The position numbers and the translations under genes are program-made. Shown here piece by piece: positions 35,327 through 44,373 of a stretch of DNA of 64,000 bases; the first letter of the stretch is position 1, and every line of letters begins with the position of its first letter. The notes beneath the pieces are model-generated. The model was not told the origin of the DNA. It worked only from the letters and a program-made list of their open reading frames with translations, and searched no databases. Location: contig JAQWHM010000019.1 in the NCBI GenBank assembly GCA_029249345.1, positions 62,001-126,000 of the forward strand. The letters run 5' to 3'. The stretch is from UBA10348 sp002469915 (lineage in GTDB: Bacteria > Bacteroidota > Rhodothermia > Rhodothermales > UBA10348).

Positions 35327-36240
35327 GATGGACTTCCATCATAGTTCTGGCACTAGTTCTGACTAGCTGCAGTGATACGTTTCTTGACCCGTTTGATAAC
35401 GAGGACAAGTACTACACCATATTTGGATACTTGGACCCACTCGAGGAAATTCAGCAGCTTAGACTGATTCCTATAACACGGTTTCCCGAAGACATTATTG
35501 AGCCACATGAACCTCAAGCCGTTATCGATGCTAAGGTGTACTTGCGCGATTTAACGATTCCAAGAGTAGAGCGTTGGTGGCCCGTACTCGAAGAAGCAGA
35601 AGACGGCTCATATGTCCATACGTATGTTGACACTATGGAGGTAAAAGCGGGGCACACCTATCAAATCGAAATTGTTCGTTCTGATGGCATAATGACTACG
35701 GCAAAAACGACAGTTCCACGTGTGAGAACAGAGACCTTGCTGTTGCGGAATGGTCCTGTTCAGCTATCAGATTTAAGCGTTTTTCAGGAGATTGGTGTAC
35801 CGAATACGCCGGAGCTGTGGGACATGCAGGTGATCTACATGGTGGAAGGAACGGGTGGAAGCTATAGCGAACGCGTGATGGTGGCCTACGACCATGATCA
35901 GTTGTCTAGTAACGATGGAGTGTTACGATATAATCTATCTCTTACGGCGGATCAAGAGCCTATTCAATTCAAAGCGCAGCAACGATTAAACTCTTTGGGA
36001 TCTGCAAATACTTCCATCTCCCTTACAGCTATGGGAGTTCGGTTTAGAATTATTGATGATGCATGGTTTCCACTTTTTAAGAAAACTGATGTGCTGAACC
36101 TTGCCCAGCCTGGTACATTTTCTAATGTTGAAAATGGCTACGGGTTTTTTGGGTCGATGGGACTGTACGAGGAAGAGTGGGAAGTACAACCTGAACTTGC
36201 CAACTTGCTGGGTTATCCGCTGACGATCCAAGTCAATTGA
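35323..36240 (+). CDS. DUF4249-like outer-membrane lipoprotein
   Basis: A 305-residue lipoprotein (lipobox LTSC, Cys16) starting with a TTG whose last bases overlap the stop of the TonB receptor (TTGA). Blocks such as VIDAKVYLRDL, YQIEIVRSDGIMTTAKTTVP and VEGTGGSYSERVMVAYD fit the DUF4249 family. Its members are found almost always beside TonB receptors and probably act as surface partners in substrate capture. Assignment to the family is by pattern and context. Confidence 0.72.
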   Translation: MRWTSIIVLALVLTSCSDTFLDPFDNEDKYYTIFGYLDPLEEIQQLRLIPITRFPEDIIEPHEPQAVIDAKVYLRDLTIPRVERWWPVLEEAEDGSYVHTYVDTMEVKAGHTYQIEIVRSDGIMTTAKTTVPRVRTETLLLRNGPVQLSDLSVFQEIGVPNTPELWDMQVIYMVEGTGGSYSERVMVAYDHDQLSSNDGVLRYNLSLTADQEPIQFKAQQRLNSLGSANTSISLTAMGVRFRIIDDAWFPLFKKTDVLNLAQPGTFSNVENGYGFFGSMGLYEEEWEVQPELANLLGYPLTIQVN

Positions 36241-36314
36241 CGTCATATAGAAATCATGACTTTCGGCATATAAGACCTTCCTCTCGGTGACCGAACTTGG
36301 ATGTGAGTTTACAT

Positions 36315-36520
36315 GCGCCCGTAGCTTAATGGTCAAAAGGCTAAAAATGCTCAACGGAGGATGTTTATCGATTTCTGCTTACTGAGAGTTGCCAGCCTGC
36401 CCTGGATATGTCAACTGTTGGAGGCGAAGATCGGCATTCTAGATACCTTCGTAAGGCAAGGAGGCCGAAGAGTGCTGGGCTATTACCCCGGAGGCGCGGG
36501 TTCGATTCCCGTCGGGCGCA
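36315..36520 (+). tRNA. tRNA-like gene interrupted by a structured insert of about 133 nt
   Basis: The ends form a perfect 7-bp acceptor stem, GCGCCCG (36315-36321) with CGGGCGC (36513-36519), plus unpaired A. The 5' part has a D arm (GCTT, loop AATGGTCAAA, AGGC; 36324-36341). The 3' part has a T arm (GCGGG-TTCGATT-CCCGT, 36496-36512) and before it a 5-bp anticodon-type arm (CTGGG, loop CTATTAC, CCCGG; 36475-36491) whose loop has U33 and A37 and would read anticodon ATT. Between D arm and anticodon arm lie 36342-36474. This insert can fold into two stem-loops: AGTTG/CAACT enclosing CCAG/CTGG, and TCGGC/GCCGA enclosing CCTT/AAGG. The acceptor and D/T arms look like tRNA-Arg. It may be an intron-bearing tRNA, a pseudogene, or a tRNA-like regulatory leader. 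Confidence 0.5.
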
Positions 36521-36529
36521 CATCATTTT

Positions 36530-36718
36530 TTGGCGGATGTTTTGAGTAATACACCTCAGTTTTGGCAAGACAGGTGGGCTGCCTTCAAGCTTTTTGAAGT
36601 GGATCCTGCTGTCATTCAAGATCCTGAATCGCAGGTATATGTTGCGTTCGATTCAGCACCATTCACGAATGGCGATCTACATGTGGGAAGCCGCTGGTGG
36701 GTTACGTTTGGTGGCTGA
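36530..36718 (+). pseudogene. N-terminal fragment of a class I aminoacyl-tRNA synthetase (Leu/Ile-type)
   Basis: A 62-codon frame opening with TTG only nine bases after the tRNA-like gene. FWQDRWAAFKLFEVDP and YVAFDSAPFTNGDLHVG match the start of Leu/Ile/Val-type synthetases, where the second block leads into the HIGH motif. Homology stops exactly at LHVG, where GS replaces GH, and the frame ends 11 codons later. No continuation is found in the other frames before the next gene. It is therefore a truncated copy, not a working enzyme. Its place at the 3' end of a tRNA suggests debris from integration or recombination. Confidence 0.5.
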
Positions 36719-36747
36719 GCAACGTTGGCCTGCTGTTCGCCAGCATC

Positions 36748-37872
36748 CTACTCAAAAAGAGAGGCGTCCAGTCCGGGTATGACCCTGAGAGCTGTTCCGT
36801 AATACACTGCACGAAGCACATCATCCGGAAGATTCATTCCATACATGCGCCACTGGGCATGATACTTCCGGTAGTATGGGAAGTACTCGTCCGCCGTTTC
36901 GAATGTGCGGAAGTAGGTATGAAACTCCTCAACATTGTAGGAATCTTTGCCAAACATCAACCGATCCTTGTAATCGATCATGAACTGTCGTGCGTGCTGA
37001 GGCTGACGTCCTAATTCGTAAATGACGGCAGCGACTTCCGTAACCATATTTGGATACGTGTCTAGCATTTCTCCCAGTTTGGTTAGGTCTCCGCCGAGCC
37101 AACTCAGGTGGGCACTGATGAACGTCGTATTGGGATGCTTGGCCATGATGTCGTAATGCTCGGCCATGATCTCTTCAAACGAAGCATTGGTCGCTGGGTC
37201 ACGATATCTGTTTGGGCGCAACTTGAGCTCCAGCCACTTCTCATTAAACTTATCTCTTGGCTTCCAAAAACTGGCAGGCTCTGCTGAATGAATTAGAACA
37301 GGGATACCCATTTCGCCCGCAAGTGCCCAGATCGGATCCAAACGGGAGTCGTTTACCGAGACCCGATTTCCATCCACATCCATTACGTCCATTCCCAGAT
37401 TCTTATAGACTTTCAGTCCTCTGGCACCTGCCTCAATATCGGTACGTAGTTGAGCGACGGCGTTTTCAGTCCAATTATCACCTCCGACACCTTCAAAATC
37501 AACGTTTGCAAAGGTTACGATTCGATTGGGATATCGTGCTTCCATATTGCTGAGTGCTCCCTGAAGTGCTTCACCCGATTGACCAGAGAGGTTCACGATT
37601 ACACCCATATTCATCTCATCCATTTCCTGAATGAGTGTATCGATGGCCCCGGGCGTCATACTAGCAGCGCGGAACCAGTGACTGTGGGCGTCTACAAAGG
37701 GAAACTTGGCCTTTGTCACGATGTTTTCGGGGACTACAAGAGTGGACCGAGGTTCAAATTCTTCAATAGTCATATCTCCGAGGACTTCCCCTTCTTTCGC
37801 CGGAGGTGGAGCATCCTGCGCGCAGGCGGATAGCATGGGAAGCAGCAAGAGCACAAAAAGGGACTTTTTCAT
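36748..37872 (-). CDS. Amidohydrolase-family (TIM-barrel) lipoprotein
   Basis: A 374-residue lipoprotein (MKKSLFVLLLLPMLSAC, Cys at residue 15) whose mature part is an amidohydrolase_2-type metal-dependent barrel. Ligand motifs are FVDAHSHWF (HxH), IPVLIHSAEP, FISAHLSWLGGD and FGKDSY. The frame extends to 37923, but the ATG at 37872 starts the signal peptide directly. Family members hydrolyse or decarboxylate small cyclic compounds; the substrate is unknown. It is divergent from uvrB. Confidence 0.85.
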   Translation of the reverse strand: MKKSLFVLLLLPMLSACAQDAPPPAKEGEVLGDMTIEEFEPRSTLVVPENIVTKAKFPFVDAHSHWFRAASMTPGAIDTLIQEMDEMNMGVIVNLSGQSGEALQGALSNMEARYPNRIVTFANVDFEGVGGDNWTENAVAQLRTDIEAGARGLKVYKNLGMDVMDVDGNRVSVNDSRLDPIWALAGEMGIPVLIHSAEPASFWKPRDKFNEKWLELKLRPNRYRDPATNASFEEIMAEHYDIMAKHPNTTFISAHLSWLGGDLTKLGEMLDTYPNMVTEVAAVIYELGRQPQHARQFMIDYKDRLMFGKDSYNVEEFHTYFRTFETADEYFPYYRKYHAQWRMYGMNLPDDVLRAVYYGTALRVIPGLDASLFE

Positions 37873-37966
37873 AACAAAACAGGATAGATTGGAGCCGAAC
37901 CTAAGGTCGTTATTCTGGTACACGAGAACGCCAACTTACGGCTTTCCTAAACCTTCGTTTCTGTAG

Positions 37967-40021
37967 ATGTCAGAACTCCTGCGCGTTGAGCAGCCATTTC
38001 AGGTCGTTTCAGAATTTGAACCGACCGGTGATCAGCCAAAAGCAATCAACGAATTGCTAGATGGCCTCGAAAAACGGGATAAAAACCAGGTTTTGCTAGG
38101 GGCTACTGGAACGGGTAAAACGTTCACGGTCTCCAACGTTATTGCTCAATCCGGACGACCCACGTTGGTGCTCAGCCATAACAAAACATTGGCGGCTCAG
38201 CTATATGCTGAGCTCAAGCACTTCTTTCCCAACAATGCCGTTGAGTTCTTTATTTCCTATTACGACTACTACCAACCCGAGGCCTACATCGTGCACTCGG
38301 ACACGTATATCGAAAAGGATATGTCGGTCAATGATCGAATCGATCGATTACGGCTCAAGGCAACGAGTGCTTTGGTTTCTGGGCGAAGAGATATCATTGT
38401 GGTCGCATCGGTTTCATGTATTTATGGACTCGGGTCTCCTGATGATTACCGGAAGCAAATCGTTCAGTTGAAGGTGGGAGATACTATTCTCCGAAACGAA
38501 CTGCTACACAGCCTCACGGGCATTTATTATTCCAGAAACGACGTCGAGTTTGGTCCGGGCGCGTTTCGCGTGCGCGGGGATGTCGTTGAGGTCTTTCCAG
38601 CATACTCCGAGAATGAAGCCTATCGAATTGAGTTTTGGGGAGATGAAGTCGAGAAGATCAGTACTTTTGAACCGGTTTCTGGTAAGGAAATCGCCGAGGA
38701 TCGGTATTTGACGATTTATCCCGCGAAGATCTTTGTTACCTCAAAAGAGAAGATTCAAACAGCGATCAGTACGATCCAAGAAGAATTAAATTGGCGACTG
38801 GCCGTTCTGCGCGAAAACGGAAAAATGCTGGAAGCACACCGGTTGGAGCAGCGCACTCTGTTTGATATTGAAATGCTCAAAGAGGTCGGGTACTGCTCGG
38901 GCGTCGAAAACTATTCTCGGCATCTGTCAGGTGTTGAGCCCGGCGAGCGGCCCAAGTGTCTTCTAGACTATTTCCCAGATGACTTCTTGATGGTCGTTGA
39001 TGAAAGCCATGTTACGCTACCGCAGGTGCGTGCCATGTACAATGGAGACCGGGCTCGAAAGCTGAATTTAGTGGAGCACGGATTTCGATTGCCTTCGGCA
39101 CTGGATAACCGACCGATGACGTTTGAAGAGTTCGAAGAACGTCAGGATCAAGTTATCTATGCCAGTGCAACACCAGGCGATTACGAATTGGATCTCACGG
39201 GTGGAGCCTTCGTGGAGCAGGTTATTCGGCCAACGGGGATTCTCGATCCAGAAGTCATCGTTAGACCCAGTAAGAACCAGATTGATGACCTGCTTGAAGA
39301 AATACGGATCGTCATTGATCGCGATGAAAGAGTGTTGGTGACTACGCTCACCAAACGTATGTCTGAAGACTTAGCTGACTACCTAGACGGGTACGGGCTG
39401 AAAGTGCGCTATCTGCACTCAGATATCGCCGCGTTGGACCGGGTGGACATCTTGCGTGGATTACGTGTAGGGGACTTTGATGTACTCATTGGGGTGAACC
39501 TGCTTCGAGAGGGGCTGGATTTACCAGAGGTATCTCTTGTAGCCATCCTAGATGCGGACAAGGAAGGATTTTTGCGCTCGGATCGCTCCTTGATTCAGAC
39601 AGCAGGTCGTGCCGCTAGAAATGTTCGGAGTAAAATTCTGATGTATGCGGACCGAATTACCGGTTCGATGGAACGCATGATGGATGAGACTGCTCGGCGT
39701 CGTTCCATACAAATGGCATACAATGAAGAGCATGGCATTATCCCGCGGACGGTCAAGAAGTCGCTTGATGAGATTATGGAAGGGACGGCTATCGCTGATG
39801 AAAAACATGATGGTTCGGGCCCAGCGTCGCAGTATTACGATGGTTCAGATCAGTTAAAAGTCGTTGCAGATCCTGTTATTAAGTACTTGACGGATGATCA
39901 GAAGCGAGATCTGATGAAGCAGATGAAAACAGAGATGATAGAGGCAGCATCGAATCTGGACTTCGAGCGCGCCGCAGAATTACGCGATAGTGTTGCACAG
40001 ATGGAGCATAGCCTGAAATGA
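37967..40021 (+). CDS. uvrB: Excinuclease ABC subunit B
   Basis: The damage-verifying helicase-like subunit of nucleotide excision repair, 684 residues. Visible are Walker A GATGTGKT, the beta-hairpin region YYDYYQPEAYI, DESH in LMVVDESHVTLPQ, helicase motif VI QTAGRAARN and the C-terminal UVR motif with DFERAAELRDSVAQME. Its stop overlaps the start of the multicopper oxidase gene (ATGA). This gives an unusual operon of a repair gene with an exported oxidase. Confidence 0.98.
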   Translation: MSELLRVEQPFQVVSEFEPTGDQPKAINELLDGLEKRDKNQVLLGATGTGKTFTVSNVIAQSGRPTLVLSHNKTLAAQLYAELKHFFPNNAVEFFISYYDYYQPEAYIVHSDTYIEKDMSVNDRIDRLRLKATSALVSGRRDIIVVASVSCIYGLGSPDDYRKQIVQLKVGDTILRNELLHSLTGIYYSRNDVEFGPGAFRVRGDVVEVFPAYSENEAYRIEFWGDEVEKISTFEPVSGKEIAEDRYLTIYPAKIFVTSKEKIQTAISTIQEELNWRLAVLRENGKMLEAHRLEQRTLFDIEMLKEVGYCSGVENYSRHLSGVEPGERPKCLLDYFPDDFLMVVDESHVTLPQVRAMYNGDRARKLNLVEHGFRLPSALDNRPMTFEEFEERQDQVIYASATPGDYELDLTGGAFVEQVIRPTGILDPEVIVRPSKNQIDDLLEEIRIVIDRDERVLVTTLTKRMSEDLADYLDGYGLKVRYLHSDIAALDRVDILRGLRVGDFDVLIGVNLLREGLDLPEVSLVAILDADKEGFLRSDRSLIQTAGRAARNVRSKILMYADRITGSMERMMDETARRRSIQMAYNEEHGIIPRTVKKSLDEIMEGTAIADEKHDGSGPASQYYDGSDQLKVVADPVIKYLTDDQKRDLMKQMKTEMIEAASNLDFERAAELRDSVAQMEHSLK

Positions 40022-42120
40022 GGTGCTCGCTCATACTCGGTATGCTTGCCTTATGGATCAGTCCGGTCCAAGCGCAACATAGTGTGCCAGCGTGTCCCCC
40101 CCTCTCTTTGTACTGTATCAATCTCATCCCAACAGAGACTTATTACGGTGCGATAGCTCATGTTGAATTAGCACGACCTGAGTCGGCGTTTGGGGTTGTG
40201 GTTTCTAGAGATGGATTACAACGGTATCAATTGGTTCTGGATGTAGCAGGGCTTCCGGATTTGCCTGAACCCCAAGAGTACGTGTTGTGGGTAATGCCGC
40301 TTGACCTCGACCCTGTCATTCGCTTGGGGTCCATCGGAAATGGTCATTTTGATATGGGTGAGGTGGCCTTCAACAAATTCATGTTGTTAGTGAGTCTCGA
40401 GTCTGAGCGTGGAAACATGGAACGGAAAGGAAGCCTCGTACTTCGGGGACGGTCTCCGTCAAGTCGCCTTGAGCCACATGACATGTTTCAGGTGTCGGCC
40501 TTTGTCGATCCGGGGGCGGCCATGGAAGAGGGGCACCATGATCACGGCTCCACAGCCTGGCCGCCCCCGGCTATGCATCCAGCAATTACCATGATGGATG
40601 CCATGATGACACTTAGCCCGGATACAGATCCATGGCTACCCGAGCACTCCGACGCCCCTTTGGCTATGCCTCGACAAGTCATGCGATTAGCCGATGGTGA
40701 TTCGATCACGTTGCACGCGCATCCGGTCAAGAAGGTTATAAACGGGCGTTCATTTAGTATGCTGGGGTACAATGGTCAAATTCCAGGTCCATTGCTGGAT
40801 GTTGATCGGAATACAACCATAACTGTTACATTTAGAAATGACGCTCCATTTGCTAGTTCCATACACTGGCATGGTCTCCGGCAAGACAATGCCTTTGATG
40901 GGGTACCCGGGATTACTCAAGATCCTGTATTGCCAGGAGAGTCATTCACGTACAAGGTTCACTTTCCAGATGCTGGCATGTACTGGTATCACCCGCATCA
41001 TCGGGAAGAAGCACAGCAAGACTTAGGGCTGTATGGAAATATGATTGTGCGTGCACCAGACTACACGTATCTAGCTCCTGCCTCACGAGAAGAGATTCTA
41101 GTACTGGATGACTTTACGATTGGACCTCAAGGCAACGTACCGTACGGAAAAGATGCTCCAAACTTCATTCTGATGGGCCGCTTCGGCAATCAACTGCTGG
41201 TAAATGGAGAGGTTGAAGTACACCTTCGTGCCACGCAAGGCGATACTTTGCGCTGGTTTGTGACCAACGTTTCGAACACGCGCACATGGAATCTGTCATT
41301 GGATGGCCATGTAATGAACGTATTGGCCTCTGATCTGAGTCCGTTTGAAATCGAGTCTTGGGAAGAAAGTATGGCTATCGCGCCGGCCGAGCGGTATATC
41401 GCAGACTTCTATTTGGAGCAGGCTGGTACCTTTGCGATGGTAAATCGAATCCAGTCCCTTGATCATACCACCGGTGTCTTTTTTGCTGAAGTTGATACCG
41501 TGGGATGGCTTACTGTCGAGCCATCAGCCTTTGAAACACCTCCGATTAGGACAACGAAAGGGGATGTAACAGCTAACATCAGGCCCGATATTCGAGAGGA
41601 GATCAGCACCTTCTCAGCGTATGAGCATACGGAGCCAGATAAGGAAGTTGACTTGCTTATTCGAACTGAAAACTTGCCACCGCTCGTAGATTGGATTCTG
41701 AAAGTAGATCAGACCTGGTTTCCACCGGTCGAATGGTCCGGTACCATGCCCATGATGAACTGGAGTTCGACTACTAACAAAGTCGACTGGCTGATTCGTG
41801 AGCCTTCCACGGGACGTGAGAACATGGAAATAGACTGGACCTTTGCGCTGGACTCGGTCGAGAAAATTCGCATTCACAACCGTCGAGATGCACAACACGC
41901 CATGCAACATCCAGTACACCTGCATGGCCAACGATTCTTGGTACTCTCCTATAACGGACGGCCTACCACAAATCGAGTCTGGAAGGATACGGTACTTATT
42001 CCGGCTGGAATGACAGCAGACCTCTTGGTTGAGTTTACCAACCCTGGAAAATGGATGATGCACTGCCATATTGCAGAACACCTCGAAGCCGGTATGAAGC
42101 TCGCCTTTTTAGTGGAGTGA
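40018..42120 (+). CDS. Multicopper oxidase
   Basis: A 700-residue exported oxidase with all four copper motifs: HWHG, YWYHPHH, HPVHLHG and HCHIAEHLEAGM, the last supplying the type 1 Cys, His and Met ligands. A signal peptide (ending VQAQ) and an extra N-terminal domain of about 200 residues, with an acidic and methionine/histidine-rich stretch (MEEGHHDHG, MHPAITMMDAMM), come before the first cupredoxin domain. Relatives oxidise copper(I), iron(II) or phenols. The Met/His-rich segment suggests copper handling, which is inference. It is translationally coupled to uvrB. Confidence 0.92.
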   Translation: MRCSLILGMLALWISPVQAQHSVPACPPLSLYCINLIPTETYYGAIAHVELARPESAFGVVVSRDGLQRYQLVLDVAGLPDLPEPQEYVLWVMPLDLDPVIRLGSIGNGHFDMGEVAFNKFMLLVSLESERGNMERKGSLVLRGRSPSSRLEPHDMFQVSAFVDPGAAMEEGHHDHGSTAWPPPAMHPAITMMDAMMTLSPDTDPWLPEHSDAPLAMPRQVMRLADGDSITLHAHPVKKVINGRSFSMLGYNGQIPGPLLDVDRNTTITVTFRNDAPFASSIHWHGLRQDNAFDGVPGITQDPVLPGESFTYKVHFPDAGMYWYHPHHREEAQQDLGLYGNMIVRAPDYTYLAPASREEILVLDDFTIGPQGNVPYGKDAPNFILMGRFGNQLLVNGEVEVHLRATQGDTLRWFVTNVSNTRTWNLSLDGHVMNVLASDLSPFEIESWEESMAIAPAERYIADFYLEQAGTFAMVNRIQSLDHTTGVFFAEVDTVGWLTVEPSAFETPPIRTTKGDVTANIRPDIREEISTFSAYEHTEPDKEVDLLIRTENLPPLVDWILKVDQTWFPPVEWSGTMPMMNWSSTTNKVDWLIREPSTGRENMEIDWTFALDSVEKIRIHNRRDAQHAMQHPVHLHGQRFLVLSYNGRPTTNRVWKDTVLIPAGMTADLLVEFTNPGKWMMHCHIAEHLEAGMKLAFLVE

Positions 42121-42288
42121 ACCGCTCGACAGGTGGTGTCCGAAGGTGCATTTGAAGTTCGAATGAGTAGGGTCATGAAAGGTGATCCTGCAGTCCCTTT
42201 CGCAATCAGACGTAACGCCGTTTGACGAAAGAACACGAGTTTGGCTATACTACTTCCGAAACTTCCGTTCACTCACCCGAACTATTCG

Positions 42289-43689
42289 ATGCGCTCCTTT
42301 ACCCTCTTTCTCTTACTCGCCGTATTGGCGCTTCCCGTAAGTGCCTTTCAACGATCTGTATCGGTCCAACAATATGTCTCACACGATGCATCGATGGTGG
42401 TCATTGAAAATGCGACGGTGATTGATGGTACGGGTAGTGCAGCAAGGACTGGTCAGACTATACTAATGCAGGACGGGCGAATTTCCGCCGTGGGTGCAGA
42501 CGTCAATATTCCTGAGGGCGCAGAGCGGATTGATGGGTCTGGTAAAACGGTCATTCCAGGTCTCATCGGAATGCACAATCATACGTTTTATACGACGTCT
42601 CAGCGGCGCATTCAGCTAGACTACACTGCACCCATGCTGTATCTGGCATCAGGAGTGACCACTATTCGGACCACGGGAAGTTATGCTCCCTACTCCGAAC
42701 TCGAACTCAAGCAAGCTATTAATCGTGGTCAGCGAGTGGGACCCAAAATGTTTATTACAGGGCCGTACATCACCGGTGGCGAAGGCTACACGTACATGAC
42801 CCGGTTGAAGGATGCTGATGATGCTAAGCGGGTTGTGAGATACTGGGCTGAAGAAGGGGTGGATTGGTTTAAAGCCTACAATATGATTAGCAGGGATGAG
42901 CTTAAAGCAGCCATAGAAGAAGCTCACGCACACGGACTTAAAGTAACGGGTCATTTGTGTTCTGTCAGCTTTAGGGAGGCTGTGGCTCTCGGTATTGATA
43001 ATCTGGAGCACGGGTTTTTTACGAACACGGATTATGATGAAGATAAACCGCTAGATGAGTGCCCCACTGACTTCAGAGAAAGCCTGATCGGAATGGAAAT
43101 GGATAGCGATGAGGTTCAGGCTACTTTCAAGGAAATGATAGATGCAGGTGTGGGTATGACGTCGACGCTGGCCGTGTACGAGATGTACGTACCCAATCGT
43201 CCGCCTCTCGAACAAAGAGTCTTAGATGCCATGTCGGGAGAAGTCCAGCAAGAGTACCTACAAACGCGGGCCAATATTGCGGATCAAAACTCTCAGATGT
43301 GGAAACAGCTATTTGCGAAATCGCTTGAGTTTGAAAAAGCGTTCGTGGAGGCCGGCGGATTACTGGCATCTGGAGTGGATCCAACAGGATATGGCGGAGC
43401 CTTACCCGGGTATGGAGACCAGCGTAATTTTGAGCTACTACACGAAGCCGGATTTGAGACCGCAGAGGTGGTTCAAATTATGAGCCTTAATGGGGCTGAT
43501 ATTCTGGGCATTGCTTCAGAAACCGGTAGTATTGAAGCTGGAAAGTGGGCTGACTTGGTCTTGATCGACGGTGACCTCAGTAGTGACCCTGCCTTAATTA
43601 GAAACGTTCAAATGGTGTTTCGTGAAGGCATTGGCTACGATGCCCCGGCTATGGTCCGGGCAATAGAAGGAAAAGTCGGGGTTCAGTAA
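42289..43689 (+). CDS. Secreted amidohydrolase (imidazolonepropionase-like)
   Basis: A 466-residue metal-dependent hydrolase with signal peptide (MRSFTLFLLLAVLALPVSA). The composite beta-sandwich/TIM barrel shows as VVIENATVIDGTGSAARTGQ, VIPGLIGMHNHTF (HxH metal pair), GLKVTGHLCS, NLEHGFF, ASGVDPTGYGG and the closing EAGKWADLVLIDGDL. This is the architecture of prolidase-like and imidazolonepropionase-like exported amidohydrolases. The upstream in-frame TTG at 42241 is unlikely. The substrate is unknown. Confidence 0.88.
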   Translation: MRSFTLFLLLAVLALPVSAFQRSVSVQQYVSHDASMVVIENATVIDGTGSAARTGQTILMQDGRISAVGADVNIPEGAERIDGSGKTVIPGLIGMHNHTFYTTSQRRIQLDYTAPMLYLASGVTTIRTTGSYAPYSELELKQAINRGQRVGPKMFITGPYITGGEGYTYMTRLKDADDAKRVVRYWAEEGVDWFKAYNMISRDELKAAIEEAHAHGLKVTGHLCSVSFREAVALGIDNLEHGFFTNTDYDEDKPLDECPTDFRESLIGMEMDSDEVQATFKEMIDAGVGMTSTLAVYEMYVPNRPPLEQRVLDAMSGEVQQEYLQTRANIADQNSQMWKQLFAKSLEFEKAFVEAGGLLASGVDPTGYGGALPGYGDQRNFELLHEAGFETAEVVQIMSLNGADILGIASETGSIEAGKWADLVLIDGDLSSDPALIRNVQMVFREGIGYDAPAMVRAIEGKVGVQ

Positions 43690-43696
43690 GCCGTTT

Positions 43697-44287
43697 TTAT
43701 AACATCCCTACAATACCAACCCTAATCATCGCAACAGCAATAGCGGCCAGAAACAAGCTGGTTACTTTTGCTATGGCTTTGGCTGTATCGGCTCCTAGCT
43801 TCAAGATGAGTCTCGGCCCGTAAAGAAAGCCAACCGTGATCAGTGTCAAATTGATAAGAAGTGAGACTAAACTGGGGACGTAACCGAAACTTTGTTGGCT
43901 CACGATGATCGTAGTAATGGCGGCCGGTCCGATGGTCAGGGGAATGCCGATGGGAACGATTCCAATGGTGGATGTTTCTTTGTCATCCTCATCGGGTGAA
44001 CGCTGACGAAAATCGCCGAAAATCAGGTCTGTGATGGCTAGCACGAGAAGAATGAGTCCCCCACCGACGCGGAGGTCATCTATCGTAATACCCATTGTTT
44101 GGAAGATGACTTGACCGGCGAAAAGAATCAGCACAGCAACGCCAAACGCGGTTGAAGAGGCCTGAAGAACTAATTTTCTTCGAGCAACTTCTGTCATACC
44201 GTCGGTTAAACCCATGAAAATGGGTAGGACACCTGGCAGGTTCATCGCCACAAACAGAGGCAGGAATGATTCGATGTATGGATTCAT
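43697..44287 (-). CDS. MarC-family integral membrane protein
   Basis: A 196-residue inner-membrane protein with six hydrophobic helices. Family blocks are FLPLFVAMNLPGVLPIFMGLT, the GGxxLLxLA-type GGGLILLVLAITDLIFGD, and the VPIGIPLTIGPAAITTIIV signature. The ATG at 44287 is preferred to a TTG at 44314. MarC proteins were once thought to be multidrug-resistance proteins; their true role is unsettled. It ends eight bases from the convergent amidohydrolase gene. Confidence 0.9.
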   Translation of the reverse strand: MNPYIESFLPLFVAMNLPGVLPIFMGLTDGMTEVARRKLVLQASSTAFGVAVLILFAGQVIFQTMGITIDDLRVGGGLILLVLAITDLIFGDFRQRSPDEDDKETSTIGIVPIGIPLTIGPAAITTIIVSQQSFGYVPSLVSLLINLTLITVGFLYGPRLILKLGADTAKAIAKVTSLFLAAIAVAMIRVGIVGML

Positions 44288-44373
44288 CGTATTATTCAGA
44301 TCTTGAGCAATCAAAAATGAAGGAAGCGCGGGGTAACTCCCGACCGAATATACGGATGCACATAAATCAACAA

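Noticed and set aside
36342..36474. Group I intron in the tRNA
   Set aside because: The insert is about 133 nt, lies outside the anticodon loop and shows none of the conserved group I core sequences.
36315..36520. Reading the interrupted tRNA as tmRNA (ssrA)
   Set aside because: It has a D stem, lacks a G-U pair for alanine identity in the acceptor stem, is short, and has no tag frame ending in an ALAA-like sequence.
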